A DNA stretch of 8,633 nt from Desulfobacterales bacterium CG23_combo_of_CG06-09_8_20_14_all_52_9. GTDB taxonomy: Bacteria > Desulfobacterota > Desulfobacteria > Desulfobacterales > UBA2156. A model generated the notes under the pieces. That model saw only the letters and a program-made list of their open reading frames with translations, ran no database searches and was not told the origin of the DNA. Position numbers and translations under genes: made by a program. Location: positions 1 through 8,633 of the forward strand of contig PCSF01000069.1 in NCBI GenBank assembly GCA_002771315.1, in the 5' to 3' direction. Below, one piece after another: positions 1-6,094 of the stretch (position 1 is the first letter of the stretch; each line of letters starts with the position of its first letter).

Positions 1-105
1 CCTGAGAATTTTTTTCCCGGAGACTTCCACAAAATAGACATGCGTGCACCAGTCAAAAGAAAAGGACCGCCATGGCAAGGGCGACGGTACGGACGGATCG
101 AGGTT
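1..105. other. Sequence downstream of the beta-barrel gene
   Basis: This 105-base stretch follows the beta-barrel stop in the direction of transcription. No stem-loop with a U-run was found, so the operon may continue past the window. A minus-strand ATG at 39-41 opens a frame that runs off the edge (13 codons visible), but no strong ribosome binding site precedes it, so it is not called as a gene. Confidence 0.35.
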
Positions 106-1464
106 TTAAAAAAAATACCGGATCCTGAACTCCAGGCGGTAATCATTTTGTTTTTCGCCGTATTCGCTGAACCGGTCCCCAGCCAGGACGGTTCCCTTCA
201 GCCTCATTTCGAAGTTGGTGACACCCGTATAAAGCAGCTCGGGGGAAATGGAATAACTCCGATCCTCCAGGTTTAAAATCCCGGTGATGGCCGGGGTGAA
301 ATAAAGTATATCCAACGGCTCTTTCTGGCTGATTCGCGCATATAGATAATTCTTCATGGGATTCGGCCGTCCGTACCGGCCTTCGGCCAGGTTTCCGGCT
401 TTTCTCAGGGGTGCAGCGTCTCCCGAGGAAATAAAACGCTCATATCCCTTTTCCACAAAGGCAAAGAAGTCATTCATCTCCTGCTCGGTGAAGCCTGTGC
501 CGTTATGGTAATATTCAAGGAAATAAGTCGTTTCGATGGCGCTCAGGTATCGCAACCCCAACAGCGCACTCCAGACGTCCTCATCCTCCTGAATCAGGGT
601 TCCGCTCGCATTCATGACACTTTTTTCAAAATCCCGGATCCATGCCAGTTCTCCGTGGATCTCCAGGTTTGAAAAGAGATTCCGGGAAAAATCCATCCCG
701 TAACGTTGGGGTTTGCTCTCGCCTGCAAGCGCCATGAAATCGATATCCGTATCCCTCCAGAGTAAATACAGCTTAACGGCAGCGTTCAGATGATCCTGCT
801 CCCCGAAATCGTCGTTCAGGTCACCGTAAACGGGAACCAGGGCCAGGGTCAGCGAAACCGTCTTGAGGGACCTTTGAAAACTTCGGGTGTAATCTGCGGA
901 TCCCATGAAAAATCCCTCCAGGTTCAGATCAGGATCGTCCGGATCCTTGGGCCGGTCCACAAAGGCCACCGGATTCCAGGCGTATCCTTTTCCCCATTTC
1001 AGGTTTTTTTTCCCGGCCTCCAGAATCAGAAAAGCAGACGGCTTATGGGAGAAATATCCTTCATAAAGGACGGTTTCATCGGACCATCCGTCATCGTCGT
1101 GTTGGAGGCTGCTGTTCACCCTTGCAAAGATTCGGGAAGCATCCTTCTCATAGCTGCCCTCCAGTTGAAGGGTTAAATCGTATCGCTTTATGGGGGAACC
1201 GGCGTCTATGTCGTAATACTTCAATCGATAAAAAGCCGCATCGTCGTCGGGCCAAAGAAGGATCGGATGGATCTCGGCATACCCCCCGAGATGATAGGGT
1301 TTTTTATCGATCTCTTCGAGGTTGAAGGAATACTCTTCCGCCCGGCTGAAATCCGAAAGAAAAAAGATGCCCAAAATACAAAGAAAAATCCGCAGCCCCT
1401 GCGGCAGTCGTCCCCGGTCACGTCCCGGAGGAATGCCGCTGGATGTCGAGTCGGCACGTTTCAT
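106..1464 (-). CDS. Outer-membrane beta-barrel protein
   Basis: This is a 452-residue protein with a long basic N-terminal region (residues 1-24), a hydrophobic core (25-38) and a probable cleavage after SRA (about 42). The mature part shows alternating amphipathic strands (for example YDLTLQLEGSYEK, RIFARVNSSLQH, YRLEFRIRYFF) separated by acidic loops, and ends in a terminal phenylalanine preceded by alternating hydrophobic residues, the usual barrel-assembly signal. The segment KWGKGYAWNPVAFVDRP (about 156-172) resembles the conserved turn of DUF1302-like porins found next to lipid transporters. It starts four bases after the LolA-like stop, so the two are co-translated, with a weak AAGG as ribosome binding site. 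It is likely the outer-membrane partner of the ABC/LolA-like system. The precise family is uncertain, but the barrel call is firm. Confidence 0.8.
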   Translation of the reverse strand: MKRADSTSSGIPPGRDRGRLPQGLRIFLCILGIFFLSDFSRAEEYSFNLEEIDKKPYHLGGYAEIHPILLWPDDDAAFYRLKYYDIDAGSPIKRYDLTLQLEGSYEKDASRIFARVNSSLQHDDDGWSDETVLYEGYFSHKPSAFLILEAGKKNLKWGKGYAWNPVAFVDRPKDPDDPDLNLEGFFMGSADYTRSFQRSLKTVSLTLALVPVYGDLNDDFGEQDHLNAAVKLYLLWRDTDIDFMALAGESKPQRYGMDFSRNLFSNLEIHGELAWIRDFEKSVMNASGTLIQEDEDVWSALLGLRYLSAIETTYFLEYYHNGTGFTEQEMNDFFAFVEKGYERFISSGDAAPLRKAGNLAEGRYGRPNPMKNYLYARISQKEPLDILYFTPAITGILNLEDRSYSISPELLYTGVTNFEMRLKGTVLAGDRFSEYGEKQNDYRLEFRIRYFF

Positions 1465-1468
1465 CCCG

Positions 1469-2203
1469 CTACCTTAGGGAATCCATGTTGGGCATGTAAG
1501 TCAGGGTAAAGACCTCGTCGGCCAATTCCCGTTTTTTGAAGTTCGCAAAGAGCATGACGGATTTATACCCCTTGTAGAGGGGGCTGTCCGTTTCCACGGT
1601 GGCCGGCCTCACGATCCCTCCGCCAAAGTCTTTAATGTCCTTGAAGTAGATCGTCTTGATCAGCATGGATGCCTCGGTCAGGCATTCGATTTTTACGGGG
1701 AGTACTTTTTTCTTATCCACCCACATCCTGAGCTGGTCGTAGGCCACGGTCTTGGTTTTGGCTTTCAGATGCAACAGGGACTCCTTGCCCGACTCTTCCG
1801 TTTTAGCGACCTCGTATTCTTCCGCATAATCGAGCTGGAGGATGTCCGAATTATTGAAGACCCCGCCCACAACGGATTGAAGACTCGTAATCCGAATGGG
1901 TTTTCCCACCGTCGGAATATAAAGCCACATGTTCTCCCCCAGCCGCAAGGTGCTCCGCCCCTTTTCACTGGCCGGAGAGACAAAAACACCGGCGATCTTA
2001 TCCCTTCCTTTTTTGGCCGTAAACAATACGAATTCCTTTTTTCGTCCGTCGGGCTCGATATTGATGAGTTTTCGATAGGATTCGTAAGATTCAGGCGATA
2101 GGTTTCTGTCCACCTGTTCCAGAAGCGTCTTGCCATCCATGGCAAGGGCTGGAAAGGCGAGAGGCACAATCAACAAGGATATGAGCATTATTTTTTTTAT
2201 CAT
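1469..2203 (-). CDS. Periplasmic outer-membrane lipoprotein-sorting protein (LolA-like fold)
   Basis: This is a 244-residue protein with a Sec signal peptide (MIKKIMLISLLIVPLAFPALA, cut near residue 21). The mature part is rich in beta-strands and matches the LolA-like family annotated as outer membrane lipoprotein-sorting protein. Landmarks include the RLGENMWLYIPTVGKPIRI region (about 87-105), FNNSDILQLDYAEEYEV (about 116-132), the MWVDKK-x-LPVKIE strand pair (about 160-173) and a C-terminal DEVFTLTYMPNM. There is no lipobox cysteine, so it is soluble in the periplasm. Such proteins form a hydrophobic half-barrel that shields a lipid and are often encoded beside MMPL/RND or FtsX-type transporters. 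The ATG at 2203 follows GGGAG at suitable spacing, 17 bases after the permease stop. It is the likely periplasmic shuttle between the ABC complex and the outer membrane. Confidence 0.87.
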   Translation of the reverse strand: MIKKIMLISLLIVPLAFPALAMDGKTLLEQVDRNLSPESYESYRKLINIEPDGRKKEFVLFTAKKGRDKIAGVFVSPASEKGRSTLRLGENMWLYIPTVGKPIRITSLQSVVGGVFNNSDILQLDYAEEYEVAKTEESGKESLLHLKAKTKTVAYDQLRMWVDKKKVLPVKIECLTEASMLIKTIYFKDIKDFGGGIVRPATVETDSPLYKGYKSVMLFANFKKRELADEVFTLTYMPNMDSLR

Positions 2204-2220
2204 AAAATTCTCCCTCAGGG

Positions 2221-3459
2221 TTAGACGTGACGCAAGGCCTCTATGGGTTCCATTTTGGATGCCTTGATGGCCGGTTGAAGACTGGCTGCCACGGCGACAA
2301 CGATGACGATTCCTGATACGGTCAGCAGATCGGCGGGTTGGAGTGTCGCCGTCAGGAGCATTCCCTTTTGCTGCGCGAAATCGAAACGGACTCCGAGCAG
2401 ATTGACAATCAAGATAAAGACACTCCCCAGGATATCTCCGATCACGGCGCCGACAACGCCGAGGCAGAAGCCTTCGATGATGAACATGGAGCGGATCCTG
2501 CCAGGCAAGGTACCGATGGCAGCAATGGTGCCGATTTCCCGAATGCGTTCATAGACGGCCATGATCATGACATTCATAATGCTGATCAAGACAATGGCGA
2601 TCAACATGATCTTGATGAAGAACGTCATGACATCGATCATCCGGGCGATATTGAAGAAAGGCGAAAGCTGTTCCCAGGAGTGCACCTCGAAGATGGGTTT
2701 CCCCTCCTTGTTGACCTCGCCGGAAACATTACCCTCCAGTTGCCGGACTGCGGCGGGAAGGCGACTGAAATCCTTCAGCCGGACGGCCACTTCGCTGACT
2801 TCCGCCTCGGGCATACGAAGAACCTCGGCGGCGTCCTCGATGTGAATATACCCGTCACGCCCGCCTGGGCCGGTGGCGCTTTCCAGAATGCCGGAGACGG
2901 TAAACTGCTTGCCGTTGACAGAGCCGTCCGCATTTGTCGCCACAATGACAACCATGTCGCCCAGCTTGACTTTCAATCCCTTCGCCAGAAGGGTGGGAAT
3001 CATGATCTCACCCCGCTCCAGACTCTTTTTTCCTTCCGATATGCGGGAGGTTAAAAGAGGGACCGTCTGAAACTCCTTCTCGGGATAGACGCCATTCAAG
3101 CGAATGTTGGTTGTCTCTGTAAAATTGCTGAACATCCCACCGAATTTAAGGCGGGGCGAGAAGGCTTCCACCGCAGGTGTTGCGCTGAGAAACGCGGCAA
3201 TTTTTGAATAGGCCTTGGGTTTCATGTTCAAATTCAGGGGCAGGTTATCGATGGAAGCAACGTACCCTTTGCGGTGGATCTGGAAATGACCCAACATGGA
3301 ATCCGTGATCTGGCCGATCATCATGGCTTTAAATGAGACAGTGATGGAAACAAAGACCAGGACAAAGACAACGCCGATGGTGATGAGCGACGCCGTGAGC
3401 AACGTTCTTCTTTTATAACGGATGAGATTGCGGATCGCGATTTTAAAAAGATTCATCAC
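2221..3459 (-). CDS. FtsX-family ABC permease, LolC/MacB type
   Basis: This is a 412-residue inner-membrane subunit with the four-helix layout of LolC/E and MacB: helix 1 at about residues 18-45, a large periplasmic domain (about 46-270), then three helices near 275-300, 325-350 and 375-395. The cytoplasmic coupling segment YERIREIGTIAAIGTLPGRI after helix 2 and the C-terminal KASKMEPIEALRHV are classic FtsX signatures. The coding region can begin at GTG 3459, overlapping the ATPase stop by three bases, or at ATG 3456, sharing one base with it. AGGAGG lies 9 or 12 bases upstream, so GTG is slightly favoured. Only one permease gene is present, so the complex is probably a homodimer as in MacB, not a LolC/LolE heterodimer. 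The neighbouring LolA-like and beta-barrel genes suggest outward lipid or lipoprotein transport. Confidence 0.92.
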   Translation of the reverse strand: MMNLFKIAIRNLIRYKRRTLLTASLITIGVVFVLVFVSITVSFKAMMIGQITDSMLGHFQIHRKGYVASIDNLPLNLNMKPKAYSKIAAFLSATPAVEAFSPRLKFGGMFSNFTETTNIRLNGVYPEKEFQTVPLLTSRISEGKKSLERGEIMIPTLLAKGLKVKLGDMVVIVATNADGSVNGKQFTVSGILESATGPGGRDGYIHIEDAAEVLRMPEAEVSEVAVRLKDFSRLPAAVRQLEGNVSGEVNKEGKPIFEVHSWEQLSPFFNIARMIDVMTFFIKIMLIAIVLISIMNVMIMAVYERIREIGTIAAIGTLPGRIRSMFIIEGFCLGVVGAVIGDILGSVFILIVNLLGVRFDFAQQKGMLLTATLQPADLLTVSGIVIVVAVAASLQPAIKASKMEPIEALRHV

Positions 3460-4157
3460 GGCTTTGCTCCTCCTTTAATCTCTTTTCCGGTCAATCGCCC
3501 ATCCTCCAGCCGGAAGATGACTTCCGCTTCGCCGACAATCTTGGTATCATGGGTGGAGAAGATGAAGGTTGTTCCAAAGTCATCGCGCATTTTCTTCATC
3601 AATCCGATGACGGCATAGGCCGTCTGGGAATCGAGGTTGGCCGTGGGTTCGTCGGCAAGCACCAGGGCGGGATTCGTTACCAGCGCACGGGCGACGGCAA
3701 CCCGCTGCTTCTGGCCGCCCGAAATCTGATGGGGATACTTGTGGGCCTGGTCCGTCATATCCACAGCGGCCAGCATGCGCGTGATTCTTTCTTTGCGCTC
3801 CTGCGGTACAACATTCTGGACCATAATCAATGGGTATTCGATATTTTCGTAAACCTCCAGCACGGGGATCAGATTGAAATCCTGAAAGATGAAACCAAGA
3901 TGCTTGCCCCGGAAAGCTGCGCTCTCCTTTCGCCCCAGACCGACAACGTCCGTTTCGGCGATGGCAAGATGTCCCGCCGACGGCTTATCCAGACAGCCAA
4001 GGAGATTGAGGATGGTTGTTTTGCCGCTTCCCGAAGGACCGACGAACGAAACAAAGGATGCGGGTTCGATTTCAAAGTCCACGTCTTTCAGGGCGTGAAC
4101 TACCACGTCTTCTGTCTGGTAATCCTTGGTAATATTTTGTGCTTTAATCAATGCCAC
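3456..4157 (-). CDS. ABC transporter ATP-binding protein, LolD/MacB type
   Basis: This is a 233-residue ATPase subunit with all motifs in place: Walker A GPSGSGKT (40-47), Q-loop Q92, signature ISGGQKQRVAVARA (145-158), Walker B LVLADEP (165-171), D-loop NLD and H-loop H203 (STHD). Length and the TANLD wording are typical of the LolD/MacB/FtsE group, which power mechanotransmission rather than classic substrate import. The start is GTG at 4157, with a modest GGAAA about 11 bases upstream; an AGGAGG further up has no start codon at a suitable distance. The stop overlaps the start of the FtsX-type permease, so the two are translationally coupled. It should drive the permease to extract or push a lipid, lipoprotein or hydrophobic compound. 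The exact substrate is unknown. Confidence 0.93.
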   Translation of the reverse strand: MALIKAQNITKDYQTEDVVVHALKDVDFEIEPASFVSFVGPSGSGKTTILNLLGCLDKPSAGHLAIAETDVVGLGRKESAAFRGKHLGFIFQDFNLIPVLEVYENIEYPLIMVQNVVPQERKERITRMLAAVDMTDQAHKYPHQISGGQKQRVAVARALVTNPALVLADEPTANLDSQTAYAVIGLMKKMRDDFGTTFIFSTHDTKIVGEAEVIFRLEDGRLTGKEIKGGAKP

Positions 4158-4227
4158 GGTATATATTTCCTTTCTTCTACCCTCCTACGAGAGAAGAGAC
4201 TCCATATTTGAACGGAGCGTTTTTTAA

Positions 4228-4542
4228 TCATTTTTTTTCAATCTTCAATTTTCCTTCCTCCGTCAATTGTTTCTTTACCTTGGCCCAGAGGTGTTCCTTC
4301 TTATAGATCTTACGCACGCCTTCTATATCGGGAAAGCTTATGGCCTTACCCATGCAAAGATTTGCACAGGTTGAGCAGCCAACAATACACGAGTAGGGCC
4401 GTCCGACGCGGGAACCGTCCTTTGTCCAGTCGTACACGGCTTTGCCACAGTTCATACACATGCCGCATTTAACACATTTTTTGGGGTCGATTGTGGGAAA
4501 CCAATCAATCTTTTCTCTTTCATATCCAGTTAACCAAGCCAT
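4228..4542 (-). CDS. Small 2[4Fe-4S] ferredoxin-like protein
   Basis: This is a 104-residue cytoplasmic protein with eight cysteines in two groups: C23, C26, C29, C32 (CVKCGMCMNC) and C52, C56, C59, C63 (CIVGCSTCANLC). They can bind two [4Fe-4S] clusters in the usual crossed way. The spacing is off the standard pattern: the first group is CX2CX2CX2C instead of CX2CX2CX3C, there is no proline after the last cysteine, and the second group opens with CX3C. About 18 residues separate the groups. A basic, lysine-rich tail (about 76-104) follows. The start MAWLTG at 4542 fits the ribosome binding site better than the ATG six bases upstream. It probably carries low-potential electrons in an anaerobe. 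A 70-base gap separates it from the ABC ATPase, so whether it belongs functionally to that operon is unclear. Confidence 0.85.
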   Translation of the reverse strand: MAWLTGYEREKIDWFPTIDPKKCVKCGMCMNCGKAVYDWTKDGSRVGRPYSCIVGCSTCANLCMGKAISFPDIEGVRKIYKKEHLWAKVKKQLTEEGKLKIEKK

Positions 4543-4544
4543 TG

Positions 4545-5129
4545 TCATACCTCCTTCAAAGTGTCGTATCTCGCATCGCGGGCCGGTGAAATAAAGTGGT
4601 CGACCAGAATCGGGATGTCTTCTTTTCTTTCCGCTAAGTCGGGCAATCGAATCTTCGCAACGCCTATCCGATAATAAAGATCAGTACGAAACCGATCCTG
4701 ATGCGTCAGTCCCATTAAATCTTCGTTGGTGGCGACGATCAATCGGAAATCAGCATGCCTGCCGTCACTCCCGCCGACAGGTACGAAATGACCGTCTTGG
4801 AGAACACGCAACAAATCGGCCTGGAACGCCATGGAAGTACTGCCGATCTCGTCCAGGAACAGGGTACCGCCGTCGGCCAGGGCGAAACGGCCGGCTCGAT
4901 CCTTGAACGCACCCGTAAAAGCCCCCTTGACATGTCCGAAAAGCTCGGATTCCAGCAGGCCGTCTGGGAGCGCAGCACAGTTCACGGCGATGAACGGGCC
5001 GTTTTTACGCCTGCTCAAATGATGAATGGCTTTGGCGATCAATTCCTTCCCGGTTCCGGTGGCTCCCTCGATGAGCACCGAACTGTCACTTTCGGCGATA
5101 TCCAGCAAAGAGGACAAGATCTTGCACAT
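4545..5129 (-). pseudogene. Fragment of a sigma-54-dependent AAA+ transcriptional activator
   Basis: This frame encodes 194 residues that match only the central ATPase domain of an NtrC-type enhancer-binding protein. Walker A (GATGTGKE, about residues 23-30), the sigma-54 contact loop GAFTGA, Walker B (GGTLFLDEIG), sensor I (ATNEDL) and the arginine-finger region (RFRTDLYYR) are all intact. The match stops after EDIPILVDHF; the lid with sensor II and the Fis-type DNA-binding helix-turn-helix are absent, and the last residues (SPARDARYDTLKEV) do not look like the family. At the other end, no sensor or receiver domain precedes it, and homology appears to extend a few codons upstream of the first ATG to a stop at 5148. 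No ribosome binding site precedes the ATG. Full-length relatives usually exceed 400 residues. It is almost certainly non-functional as an activator and marks a deletion or recombination joint. Confidence 0.78.
4550..4555 (-). promoter_or_regulatory. Ribosome binding site of the ferredoxin gene, inside the activator fragment
   Basis: AGGAGG lies within the last codons of the sigma-54 fragment. It is one base from the ATG at 4548 and seven bases from the ATG at 4542. The second spacing is the workable one, so translation should begin at 4542. Confidence 0.75.
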
Positions 5130-5270
5130 CAGCGCATTATCGAAGCCTTATGCCGGATTCATAGGACTTTATTGCCGGCCAACCCGGGCATTTGCATAAA
5201 CCTGGAAACCAACGAATCATTTCCAATCGTCTAATTGACGAGGCCCGTAACTGACCTCGAAAACCGGCAC
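5130..5270. other. Gene-free gap between the redox operon and the sigma-54 fragment
   Basis: No coding frame of convincing length was found here. On the minus strand there is a 5-bp inverted repeat (CGAGG/CCTCG, 5239-5243 and 5255-5259) just after the small gene's stop, without a U-run. A 6-bp repeat (TGGAAA/TTTCCA, 5203-5208 and 5220-5225) follows. Neither is a convincing terminator or operator. No clear -35/-10 pair was seen. In the frame of the downstream activator fragment a TAA lies at 5148-5150, so the missing N-terminal part of that protein is not encoded intact here. The stretch is most simply read as a junction or decayed DNA. Confidence 0.4.
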
Positions 5271-5420
5271 TCAATGGCGTTGCAGCGCCTTCTCGATCTG
5301 CCGGAACAAAACGTTCTTGACAAAATCCAGGGCGAGATCGGCATCGTCATCCAGCGCGATCTTCAACACTTCTTTGACCTGAGCGGATTCCAGGTGAATC
5401 TGGACGGGTTTCAAGTTCAT
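5271..5420 (-). CDS. Acidic 49-residue small protein, function unknown
   Basis: This is a short frame of 49 codons ending in TGA. The translation begins MNLKPVQIHLESAQ and ends FRQIEKALQRH. It has no cysteine, signal peptide or membrane helix. The middle contains ALDDDADLALDF, an acidic stretch, and the whole looks largely helical and cytoplasmic. The ATG at 5420 follows GGGAGGAG with ideal spacing, and the start lies only 16 bases after the stop of the CPPC thioredoxin gene, on the same strand. This makes it the probable last gene of the redox operon. Codon use is ordinary for the neighbourhood. I do not recognise the family. It could be a small accessory or assembly factor for the upstream proteins. 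It may also be the remains of a longer gene, although the intact start signal argues against that. Confidence 0.6.
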   Translation of the reverse strand: MNLKPVQIHLESAQVKEVLKIALDDDADLALDFVKNVLFRQIEKALQRH

Positions 5421-5424
5421 GGTT

Positions 5425-5432
5425 CTCCTCCC
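5425..5432 (-). promoter_or_regulatory. Ribosome binding site of the 49-residue small gene
   Basis: GGGAGGAG reads towards the ATG at 5420, leaving four to six bases of spacing depending on the register that pairs with 16S rRNA. It is one of the strongest such sites in the window and is the main evidence that the small frame is translated. Confidence 0.6.
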
Positions 5433-5436
5433 TCGG

Positions 5437-6078
5437 TCATGGGACTTCCTTTGGAGTTTGAGAAATCTGAGACAGATCCTGGATCAACCGGTCGATTCCC
5501 TGGGGAATATCGACGCTGCCGTTAAGCACCTGCATTTCTTGTCCGGGCCGCGTCACCACACAGGTGGGCGTACTTTTCACCGAAAACCGTTTGATGATCC
5601 CCGACCATTGATCGAACACGGGGCCGAGATCCAAAAGAGAGATCCGGATTTGTTTTTCCTTGAGTCTTCGAACTAGTTCCGCGTCCGAGTCGACGGTTTT
5701 CAGTTGAGCGATATCGAACAACGCTCTCCGGACGCGCAATACGTCGGTGAACTCTTCGGCGGCTTTGGCGCCATACAGAAAATAGGAAGCATAAAGGGGG
5801 GTCAGCGGATAAAACGGCATGTCGACAAAGGTAATTTTTACCCCCAGGCGATGCAAACTTTCCAAGGCCTCTTCCATATGGGATTCGATGGATCGGCACG
5901 GCGGGCAGAAATAATCCGTAAAGATGAAAACTTCTACCGGACCGGAACCGTAAGAAAAAAGTCTTTGGGGGTCTAAAGGAACTACCGAGGCAGCCTTGCC
6001 CCATCCCGACCACAAGATCAGGACCGAAAAAAGAAAAATACTGACCGAAATCCTCATCCTAAGGCCTTTTGACACCAT
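5437..6078 (-). CDS. Exported thioredoxin-fold thiol:disulfide protein (CPPC)
   Basis: This is a 213-residue protein with a Sec-type signal peptide (about 1-30, hydrophobic core at residues 10-24, likely cut near GKAA). A thioredoxin-like domain of the DsbA/DsbC/G kind follows. The active site is C58-P-P-C61 after the strand VEVFIFTDYF. A STPT segment (169-172) gives the conserved cis-proline that faces the active site. Between them lies a helical insertion (about residues 95-165), as in DsbA-like proteins. The frame opens earlier, at 6129, but the ATG at 6078 is preferred: AGGAGG lies five bases upstream, and this start gives a clean signal peptide and avoids overlap with the fusion gene, which ends at 6095. 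It probably exchanges disulfides with the CcdA-like protein or the MauE domain encoded upstream. Whether it oxidises, reduces or isomerises cannot be told. Confidence 0.88.
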   Translation of the reverse strand: MVSKGLRMRISVSIFLFSVLILWSGWGKAASVVPLDPQRLFSYGSGPVEVFIFTDYFCPPCRSIESHMEEALESLHRLGVKITFVDMPFYPLTPLYASYFLYGAKAAEEFTDVLRVRRALFDIAQLKTVDSDAELVRRLKEKQIRISLLDLGPVFDQWSGIIKRFSVKSTPTCVVTRPGQEMQVLNGSVDIPQGIDRLIQDLSQISQTPKEVP

Positions 6079-6083
6079 TCCGT

Positions 6084-6089
6084 CCTCCT
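6084..6089 (-). promoter_or_regulatory. Ribosome binding site of the CPPC thioredoxin gene
   Basis: A perfect AGGAGG lies five bases before the ATG at 6078 and falls in the 16-base gap after the fusion gene. It decides the start in favour of 6078 over the upstream in-frame ATG at 6129. Confidence 0.8.
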
Positions 6090-6094
6090 GGAAT

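Noticed and set aside
39..41. Minus-strand ATG opening a frame that leaves the window (MSILWKSPGKKFS)
   Set aside because: Only 13 codons are visible and no good ribosome binding site precedes it; it could be the next gene, but this cannot be supported.
2338..3054. Plus-strand open frame of 238 codons opposite the FtsX permease
   Set aside because: It is the complement of a strongly supported permease gene; the product is rich in D/H/G low-complexity runs typical of antisense frames and has no recognisable domain.
3549..4211. Plus-strand open frame of 220 codons opposite the ABC ATPase
   Set aside because: It overlaps all conserved ATPase motifs on the other strand and resembles no known family.
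4206..4223. Inverted repeat CTCC/GGAG followed by a T-run on the plus strand, downstream of the ferredoxin
   Set aside because: The stem is only four bases with a ten-base loop, and the T-run is on the wrong side for minus-strand transcription.
5182..5222. Minus-strand stretch reading MQMPGLAGNKVL, reminiscent of the MPG-x-x-G segment of response-regulator receivers
   Set aside because: It is only 12 residues before a stop, out of frame with the activator fragment, and too short to call a receiver-domain remnant.
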